Source: Trichosphaerium sp. ATCC 40318
Lineage: Eukaryota > Discosea > Flabellinia > Trichosidae
DNA length: 64,000 bases
NCBI GenBank assembly: GCA_038496445.1
Contig: JALMLS010000079.1
Coordinates: 158,758 to 222,757 of the forward strand
Direction: 5' to 3'
Below, piece after piece: positions 56,126 to 64,000 of the stretch (its first letter is position 1; the number at the start of each line of letters is the position of its first letter). The position numbers and the translations under genes were made by a program. The notes beneath the pieces were generated by a model. It was not told where the DNA came from. It ran no database searches and was given only the letters and a program-made list of their open reading frames with translations.

Positions 56126-59100
56126 TTAATAGAACGTACTTTGCGGTTGTTCCTTATTGTCGACTGTTTGTGTAGCTTGGCGTCCAACCGGTTCTTCTTG
56201 TTCTTTATGTTGTTGCTTTGTTGAATTAGACGATTCTTGGTTCAGATTCGGTTTTGGATGGCTTTCTTTCACATCGAGTGTAAACGAGTGTTGCAATTCA
56301 GCTGGAACACCTTGGACAAGCCAATCGCTTTTCTGTTGTACTTCTCTGGGAGGGTTATATTCGAATGGAATAAATTCATACGCTGTAGGTTTTACATCAT
56401 CACTTGTAGAGGGTAGTTGAGCAGAAACAGGTTTGTTTGGTTTGTAAGCATATTTTGTAAAGTCAAACTTTGGACTTTTGTTTTCTATCTTGTCTTTGTT
56501 TTGAACCAATTTGGCTTTGGTATTAGTGGAACTTGTTGGTGACACATGAAATTCTGTATCTTGTTTCTTCGCCTTTAATGAAGGGACACGAGGAGTAACT
56601 TTTTTTGTGATGACTCCTTTTTTTGGCCTTCTTGTCATTGGTGTCTTGTACGACTCTGACATCTTCTTCAATTTCTCTTCTCTTTGTTTTTCGTATGCTC
56701 TGTAAGCAGCTTCAAACTCATTCAAGTCATTCTTCCACATTTGCTTCAAAGATATTTTGGAAAGGTCGGAAATAGCTTTTCGCTTGTCTTCAAGCTCATT
56801 CGATACATTCTGGATGTTTTCACTGCTAATACAGCTGAAAGGAAGCTTTAAGAAATCAGTGTAGTCTACAGGGGTGACCTCTGGAGATGGTAATGCATCT
56901 TAGGAGAAGAGGTTAATATAGAATAAAATCAGTGTCAAAACAAAAGAAGAAATGCATTTCATTGGTTGTTACGTACCTTCACGGAGAGAAGTCACTGTTT
57001 TACGCATAGATTCGATGTCTTTCCCAAACAAATCAATCTTTTTGGTCGACAGGTATACAAGAAACTTGAGCTTTGCAGCAAGAACGCACTCTTCATGTTT
57101 GAGCCTCTTTAGCATAGATACCTATTTTCATGAACGTCAGTTGTACCTTTAGAAAATAATGTCACGTGTAAATCACGTGATGTTTTACGAGTTTACCTTC
57201 CTGTCAGCGTATCTAGAGAGCCTGTAATCATAAAACGCCTTCATAATATCTTCAATAGTATCATACTTTTGAATATTGCCATGATGATCAAAGAGATTAA
57301 TGTTGTTCCTTGATAAGGTTGTAGAAAGTCTGAATTTTTTGATAATCTCTTGATCAGACATTTCAAATAATGTAGGTACAGTAACATTAAAGGTAACTAA
57401 AAAGCACGTGTTTACATAAGACGCTGTTTCGAAAAACAAGAAAAGAGTAGGTAATATCTTTTTGACTCACCTTCATCAGGTACTCGTACTGGTACAGCAT
57501 ACTCCTCGATAATACCATAGCGGGGATCAGAGAGCTTATTGAGAGTATTTTTATAGTCGGTAATAGAATTGTTTGGAATCTCTGTTATGACCAAAGTCGT
57601 GTCATCTAAGCGATAAAAGATACCACTGTGAAAACTTGTAAGTATTTAAAACCAAAACATTAAACGTACCTCTTAACCCATAACTGCCTTTTTTTATTCC
57701 ACTCAATTTTGCCTTTGAACCCTCTATACCAAGGGTTCATAATCTGAAGCTCTTCACCGTCGAGTAATCGTCTATAAGAACAAGATCAATACATTAATGG
57801 AAAAACGTGACTCACCTTAAATTGTGTACAATTTCTATTGGATTAAATTGAGGCAATGAACATGATACTCCTTGGCCAATACCCTGTGTACCATTCACAA
57901 GTACCATAGGTATAATAGGTAGATAATAATCAGGTTCAATAGTATCTCCAGCGTCGACAAGATAATTCAAGAGAAGATCGTCTTTAGGATGGAATATTGT
58001 TCTTGTCAATTTAGATAGGTTGGTAAAAATATACCGAGAACTAGCATGATCTTTACCGGCATCATTTCTTGTACCGAACTGCCCCAAAGGTTCCAATAAG
58101 TTTATGTTATTGCTACCGATATAGTTTTGCCCCATACGTATGATTGTGTTTGTTAAGGAGCCCTCTCCGTGATGGTAAGCACTTTTCTCGCTGAGAATAA
58201 AATTAATAAGTATCAAAAAAGATGTCGCTGAAAATGTTGGCACCTCACATAGCCGCAAAGTTCTGCTACTTTAATTTCTTTTCTGCTCTTTCTTTTCAAA
58301 CAACCATAAAGTACTTTGCGTTGTGAAGGTTTTAACCCATCAACAATAGATGACACACAACGCTTGATATCAGCAATCGGATACTACATGTCATTTTTTG
58401 TTAGAATAAAATTCTTGAAATTCCTCTGGCAGTACCATTATCAACTCCTTGTCAATAAAGTCCTTAATGCTCACAGACAATGAAGAAGTATCCAAGTAAA
58501 TATCTGGGTTGTAAGTGCGCATCCAAGCCTTCCTTGAATTAATTTTATGTCGACTAAAAGCCATATCAATCGCATCATCATCTTGCTCATCTTATTGGGT
58601 TTTTAGTTGACAAAAATAGACTCATCACGTGATACATACTCGTAGGTAAAAACATAATCTTATGACGCTCTAAATTCGAAAAAAACTCGGTTGCTTGTAC
58701 ACTTGTGAATGTACCAAGACCTCTGGAGTATAGTGATTTCCATTGATTGACATCATTTGTTTTTTTCCATGCCTCAAATTCTGGAGCTGAATAAAAATCT
58801 AGCTTCTCACCATTTCGTTCTAGCTAAAGTATTGAAGTTAATATTTTCATAAAAGAGCGTTCTAGTGTACAATAACAATGGGTGTTATGAATTCAAACAA
58901 AAAGTTGGGAAGTTTCAATAACTCAGGCCAATAAAAGTGAAAAAAATTGATCATGAGTGCTTTGATGTGAGTCCCATCCACATCTTGGTCCGTCCTAAAC
59001 ATTACATGTAAAGAAATCAAGTACATGGATAACGGTAAATTCAAAAAGACCAGAGACGTACATTAGCATTACACTCCCATATCTCAAGTCATCAGTTGAT

Positions 59101-60212
59101 GTATACTGTTTACCAAGTTCAAGTCCAAGAGCGGTTTGTACGTTTTTTAGCTCCTCGTTCATACCTCTAGAGCTAACTCTAACATTCAAGGGTTTGCCCT
59201 GTAATGGGAATACACCGTAATATTTCTTTTGCTTAGTGGCCCGAATACCAGAGAGTGCCAGAGCCTATGATGTATAAAAAAAGAATGAACAAAATGTCAG
59301 CAACACGCACTTTTGCAGAATCGCCTTCAGTGATTATCAGAGTACATTTAGTAGACTCGCTTGTCCCTGCTTTTGGTGCATCTGATAGCTTTCTAACAGA
59401 AACTTTTTTTTTAATGTCACGTGATTTGCACGTTTGTTTTTTTACTGATTTTGTCTCGTTCTCTTTTTTTTCTGAAACATTAGCTTCACTCACATCTACC
59501 ACAGAATGAGTTTCTCTAAATTTCAAGAAGACTTTTAGTACCCTTCGCATCAAGCTTCTCAGCAATAAACTTAATAATACAAGAAGGAGCTTTAAGTATA
59601 TAGTTAAGAACTTGTGTTCGAATAAAGACTTACTTGACAGCGCCAGAGTATTTTTTCGTAGAGCGTCAATATCAACTTGATGACCTTCGTCTATACGAAA
59701 TTTAAGGATTGTGCCCGTTGTGATCAACGTGGGGTCACATTTAAGCGACACTGTATCGTTCTTTGTGAAAATATAACAATTCACTTGTCCACCGTTGGAA
59801 ACTTCAATGCGAACAGAAGAGCTAAAAGAAAAAAAGGGTCAGCAAAAACCGTTTAACCTGTTTTCTTAGAAACGGTGAATAGTACCTTATCGATAAAGCT
59901 TCTTTTATAAATGGTGGTGGAGGGCAGGAGCCTTTGGAGTCACCGCTGAATAAAACTACATAACAATTAAAAAAAACGCGCCAAAAAGCATGTTTGACGC
60001 GGTTTGTACGTTGTCTGCCTATCCAGAAGATGATTTCTCTGTCTCGAATGGTAATATTCAAAAAAGTTGGTTCTGCGTTTACTAAAGCACGTGTTATAAC
60101 ATCAAATACCCTATATACGTCATGTGGGCGTTGTTTTTTAACACTTTTGATTAAATTAGCTTTTTGATCTTGTGTAAGACTCGTCGCACTCTGGTTCTGC
60201 AGTAGTCTCCAT
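56126..60212 (-). CDS. DNA topoisomerase II with intact cleavage core and reduced N-terminal ATPase region
   Basis: Multi-exon gene, ATG at 60212. The TOPRIM is clear: KLSDAPKAGTSESTKC, TLIITEGDSAK, ALALSGIRATKQKKYYGVFP, and MTDQDVDGTHIKALMINFF (acidic metal triad). The WHD keeps the catalytic Tyr in SSRYIFTNLSKLTRTIF. YHHGEGSLTNTIIRMGQNY, NGTQGIGQGVSCSLPQFNP and LSKISLKQMWKNDLNEFEAA follow as expected, then a Lys/Ser/Pro-rich tail. The enzyme passes duplex DNA through a double-strand break. Upstream of TOPRIM there is room for only ~200 residues (VFDVITRALVNAEPTF, NITIRDREIIFWIG, RIEVSNGGQ, TTGTILKFRID) instead of ~400, and the GHKL Glu/Asn, DxGxG and GxxG boxes are not visible. One junction near 59545 is unresolved. 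Several introns carry CACGTG. Confidence 0.8.
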
Positions 60213-60300
60213 TTTGTTGTCGAGTCAACTGCTTGTTTTGATATCGCCTTTGTCGAACTTGTTTAAGGCACGTGAATGCTTGTGTACCACAAACTAAGCA
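60213..60300. promoter_or_regulatory. Compact divergent promoter with CACGTG
   Basis: Only 88 bases separate the topoisomerase ATG (60212, minus) from the ATG at 60301 (plus). GGCACGTGAATG at 60270 lies near the middle. The two genes are likely to share control elements; this is inference from spacing. Confidence 0.4.
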
Positions 60301-61708
60301 ATGACTGGAAAAAAGAGCTCAAGGTCGTATCAAGCACCAGGAGCTATTATACTAATTTTGATATCAGTGAATAATTATTGAATAAAAGTAGTAAGTTGAC
60401 CGAGAAAACACTAGATATTAAGTTTGGGAGATCCATACTTAGTACCTTTGATAATTTTGCTCTAAAAACACTGCAAGTAGCTGGGATACAAGTACTAAAC
60501 GCTGTTAATGAGTCGTGGCCTTCCTACCGCAGATGGGTATGATTAATCGAGTTTACAGCTGCAATTACGATCTATCGCACTATTGTAGCCAATTGCATCA
60601 ATTGTTGCACAAATCACCTCGAACTACGGAATTCACATTTTTAATAGGGCAACGGTACCTCGTATAGAGACTTCTAATACGTCTAGACACCAAAGCGGTA
60701 AAAAGAAAGCCAAATCGAACAGAGGTTAGTAAATAAGTTTAAAACTACGCAAATAATCAATGAATTCGTTCGTAGGTCATAGAAAACGCGAAAGCGAGGA
60801 TACATACGATAATTACAGCAACAAAGATGATAATTCAGACTTAGGTGGTAAAAACGAACATACAAAGGTGTGAGGCGTTACATTTAGTAGTTTAAAGCTG
60901 TTTATACTACAATGAAACTCTCGCTGTATTGAATATGAAGGCACGCAGCGGAAGAGATATGAGGGAGAGACGTAAATCAGATAAAGAACCTGTAACTGAA
61001 CCGAGATCCAGGGTTGTAAGAAAACATACGTGAGTAGTTGCAAGAGAAAAAAAGATAAATGAAAAAAAAAAAAAAAAAAAGAAGTCAAGCTTGACAACGT
61101 TTGAATATCACGTTGATATTTTTCTCTAGATTTGAAAAAACAGTTGAATCTGAACCTTCTCAAAAAGATCTTGATAAGAGAAAACGAAGGTACGTTTCAA
61201 GAGCACGTTGTTTAAGAGAGTGTATTGTTTTTTTGCCAAGACGACACGAAAAAGTGAACACAGCCGCCTGACTATTCGTTTAGATACAACGCAATTAAAA
61301 AACGGAAAGTCCCCCATAATGGATCAGAGAACTCTACTATAATACAAGGAGTTATTGTACCTGAGATTGATCAAGTACGTTTTCTGAATGGGAATATACC
61401 TACACGTCATTTTTTTTTCTCTGGATGGTAACTAACGTTTGATTTAGCTTATGAATGATCCAAAGAATGAGAATGTTAAAGACCTATTGGACCGCTTTAT
61501 TACCTCTGTTACTAATTTAGAGCAACGACAAGCTGGTATCGTAGACAGCATGTTTATTCAATTTATGCGAGCAATACAAAAGTACACTTACTAACAATTC
61601 TGTTTTTTTCTTACCGTCGTGCTTTTTAGGAAGCAAGGTGATCTTCGTCTTGGGGTTAGTGTAGCTATTACTCCAGATGCACCCGTCAGTGAAGTAGCTC
61701 AGTCTTAA
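60301..61708 (+). CDS. Basic, probably nuclear hypothetical protein (model partly uncertain)
   Basis: ATG at 60301 (MTGKKSSSKLTEKTLDIKFG after a 65-nt intron). A helical exon (FDNFALKTLQVAGIQVLNAV) is followed by Lys/Arg/Ser-rich exons (RHQSGKKKAKSNRGHRKRES, KARSGRDMRERRKSDKEPVT, KDLDKRKRRYNAIKKRKVP) and a helical end (VKDLLDRFITSVTNLEQRQA ... GDLRLGVSVAITPDAPVSEV), stop at 61708. The junction after 60536 does not close in the frame that gives the basic exons, so either a splice site is unusual or two genes are present (a second ATG at 60929). No family recognised. The basic clusters suggest nuclear localisation. Confidence 0.5.
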
Positions 61709-62827
61709 GCGGTGGCGTGCTCGTGTAAATGTAGAGGAGCAGAATGAAAAGCCATACTTTTTGTAAATAAATTTTATATTGTTTTGATCTCTCTTTCGAC
61801 CATCATGATACTCCAAAGCAAGATAATTGCCGTAATAGTGAGCACAGTTCTATATCTCAGTATGAAGGGTTTAAGTTATGAGAAGTTGCTTACTGTTATT
61901 ATCCTCAACGATTCGTAAAGGAAATGAACACGTTTTATGCCGATCTGATAAAAGAGGTGACGTTTCATTACCGACTTAGTATAAATTACCCTCCCTAAGG
62001 AGGTATGGTAAGCACTTTTTAAATTGTAAGGAAGTACTGTTTTAAAAGTACAGTGTTCACTATTTTGTGTAAAGAAAAATAAAAAGTTAAAAAAGGGAGA
62101 AACTTGGACTGATGTATGGAGACAGAGTACCAGTTGAGTAGGTTTTTAGGGTAAGCGTTCACTTACCTTTTTTGTGACTAACTGCCAATAAGGCAGATTT
62201 ATCTGTGTTTGCTGTAGCGCTTGTGTCGGGTAGTACTAGAGAAGTTCGGGTAGTTATTTCGGCGTATGGCGGTTGGTCAGCCCCCGAATATAGTATCTTA
62301 CCCATGTGACCTCTCTCATGGACTCTAGTGATACTGTATACGCTTTTAAAATAGTTTCTCGCGTGGAGGGCCGACTCTTGGGCTTTTCTTAACTACTCTT
62401 ACGTTGTTATCCTTACTACCCTTATAAGCTTTTTTTAGTAGTAGCGGTGTTACAACGGTGCGCTAGTATCACACTCTAAAACAAGTGTATCACAATATAA
62501 TAGGTTTGAGTTTTAAAAAAACCGTAACTTCAGTTGTACTCAATGAAGAACATCCAGTAACTATTTTACCAAAAAAAAATCACTTGGCTCGTCGTGTTTT
62601 TTTCTTTTTTTTGAGCACTGTTAGCATATTTTTGTACCGCCTTACAGCTCATGTAAATCTCTCCTTTAAGTTTTAATGTATCAACATAGTAACTAAGAAC
62701 AACTTCGCACCTAAAAAGGGCTATACACAAGTTTTTTAGGTAAATTTCCAGAACGGTAAAAAATGTTGATCACAAATTCTCCTCTCCAACACTAGCTACC
62801 ACACCTCACCAAAACGCTATAACTACC
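61709..62827. other. Intergenic upstream of the LPMO-like gene
   Basis: About 1.1 kb with no supported gene. A 63-codon frame near 62485 is hydrophobic and lacks similarity. No RNA gene seen. Confidence 0.4.
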
Positions 62828-63962
62828 ATGGACGGAAGAATTATAGCTTTAGTGTGTCTATGTACCTTCGTATCACTCATATCAGCTCATGGACGCCTTA
62901 CAGTACCTGAAACAAGGGACGTACAAAACGGCAGACGTATTGACCAGCAACACGCTCCAGTATTCCTTCAAAACGGCGATTGGGTATCAGGACACGTGTG
63001 CAGAGATCTTCCTTTTGTCGGTTCAACAGCAACGTACCAAGCCGGAGAAACTTACTCAACTGAATGGTTCTTCGAAGCAAATCATCCTGGAGATTGCTTT
63101 TTCTACCTCTCCTTCGATAATGAACAAACTTGGGCTAAGATAGCCGAGATCCGCGATTGTCACCTCATAAGTGGATGGGATATGTACATTCCTTCTTGGG
63201 TTCCTAGTGGACCTGCAGTACTTCGCTGGGAATGGTATGCTCTTCAACAAGTCGTCAATGTTGAGCACTATCTTCAATGTGCCGATGTCACTATCACTGG
63301 CGGGAACACAGGAGCTGTTTCATGGACCCCAGTTGTTACTATCCCTGGTCACCTTCCTTTGGACGCTAGCGGCTACAGACGCGTGTATGATGTAGGCGCT
63401 CCTTTCTTCTTCACTGGACCTGCAGTGGCACAGTTTATGTCTGGTGGTACATTTAGTCCTACTAATCAACCAGTAGCACCACCACCAATGAGTGGTAGTA
63501 CTCCTACACCATCCGGTGCCGCTTTTTGTCCAACTATTTCAAACGTTGTAATCAACAGTACGCCTTTGGTGTTTCGTTCTGCATTTTTTTTACTGTATTT
63601 ACTTTTTCTTTAGACTTTGGCACAAGTATGAACGTCCTTGTATCTCTCACAGCACCATCAAGTGGCGCTCCAGTAAGGTCTATAAGAGTAAGACAAGTAT
63701 CTCCATCTGGAGCTACAACGGACAATTGTTGGTCATCTACTGGCGTAGTTGCCTCTGCATCAGCCACTGAAACAGGCACTAAATTCGTATGTGCTGTTTT
63801 CGAAAACGTTTTTTTTGACTGATAACTAACCTATTTTTTTAGATCAGCTTGTACAATCCTTGGCCAGCAGGTACTGAGATTATGGTGATCGGATGTGCTT
63901 GGGATCTTGGCGATGACAATATTGCAGTATCTGTAATAGAAGTAAATGGTAACGCATGTTAG
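62828..63962 (+). CDS. Secreted LPMO-like (lytic polysaccharide monooxygenase) protein
   Basis: Three exons (62828-63557, 63614-63786, 63843-63962) close to 340 residues. The signal peptide ends ...SLISA and the mature chain would start with His (HGRLTVPETRDVQNG), as needed for the N-terminal copper site. A second His sits in FFEANHPGDCFFYLSFD, matching the ANHxG copper ligand, and RWEWYALQ...HYLQCADVTI matches the chitin/cellulose LPMO core with its C-A-D strand. A Pro/Thr/Ser linker (APPPMSGSTPTPSG) leads to a ~100-residue beta-rich C-terminal domain with paired Cys. Such enzymes cut chitin or cellulose oxidatively; the substrate here is unknown. The axial Tyr/Phe was not assigned with certainty. 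Confidence 0.82.
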
Positions 63963-64000
63963 CACTGTTTAAGTAATAAATATCCATCTTTTCAGTGAAG

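Noticed and set aside
59820-60212. MutL/MLH-type N-terminus fused to topoisomerase II
   Set aside because: A string F(I)KEALSIR recalls the MutL FRGEAL box, but the other MutL motifs are missing and the match is too short; a degraded GHKL region is the safer description.
248-62998. CACGTG as the intron branch-point sequence
   Set aside because: In several introns the motif is only 5-10 nt from the AG acceptor or lies right after the donor, and introns lacking it have TACTAAC/CTAAT-like sites, so it cannot be the branch point in general.
1-64000. CRISPR arrays, bacterial operons, rRNA or tRNA genes
   Set aside because: No regularly spaced repeats, no Shine-Dalgarno-led gene strings, and no cloverleaf-like sequence with A/B boxes was found on reading both strands; spliceosomal introns show the DNA is eukaryotic. 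A tRNA could still have been missed by eye.

Overview
The window is eukaryotic nuclear DNA, roughly 38% G+C by eye. Genes sit close together on both strands and are cut by many small introns, mostly 35-90 nt, with GT-AG and a few GC-AG borders. Gene content points to a free-living or parasitic protist: endonuclease I, animal-type haem peroxidase, iduronate-2-sulfatase-like enzyme, lytic polysaccharide monooxygenase-like protein, nodulin-like MFS transporter, LETM1, kelch-BTB proteins, F-box/LRR proteins, topoisomerase II and GPI-type mucins. I cannot place the lineage from this sequence alone. Two traits run through the whole window: splice donors are mostly GTAC(G), with C at +4, and the palindrome CACGTG is about eight times commoner than base composition predicts, often inside introns as TCACGTGA.

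Layout. 0-6.4 kb: MORN-repeat gene (cut by the left edge), a secreted Cys-rich protein, a decayed F-box/LRR copy, and an 11-exon endonuclease I gene. 6.6-16 kb: a duplicated district. A secreted-protein gene (6.6-7.9 kb) has an inverted copy of its 3' end at 8.0-8.35 kb. A second secreted-protein gene exists as two direct copies (8.6-9.8 and 14.8-16.0 kb), each broken at a different place. Between them lies an intact peroxidase with an N-terminal DNRLRE/CBM96-like domain. 17-18.1 kb: a Thr/Pro mucin with GPI-type ends.

18.4-32.2 kb: a kelch-BTB-BTB (LZTR1-like) gene ending in a CaaX box, a PA-domain seven-helix membrane protein, a secreted kelch protein, a mitochondrial LETM1 homologue, a small hypothetical protein and a gamma-glutamylcyclotransferase-like gene. 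32.5-42 kb: F-box/LRR gene, 16-exon sulfatase, MFS transporter, small membrane protein. 42.5-48.8 kb: two large surface-protein genes, one GPI-type and one parallel beta-helix plus Cys-rich repeats.

45.8-56 kb is rearranged accessory sequence: gene fragments, a dispersed repeat and a ~1.2-1.4 kb imperfect inverted repeat whose arms carry copies of a small 10-cysteine secreted protein and of an exon next to topoisomerase II, with an F-box/LRR gene in the spacer. 56-64 kb: topoisomerase II with an intact cleavage core but no recognisable full ATPase domain, a divergently transcribed basic protein, and the LPMO-like gene at the right edge.

Many genes encode secreted or surface proteins (hydrolases, oxidases, mucins, beta-helix and PA-domain proteins), consistent with a cell that digests or remodels extracellular material. 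That link is inference from gene families. Splice models were built by hand from frame and splice-site agreement; where exon phases did not close, the entry says so.
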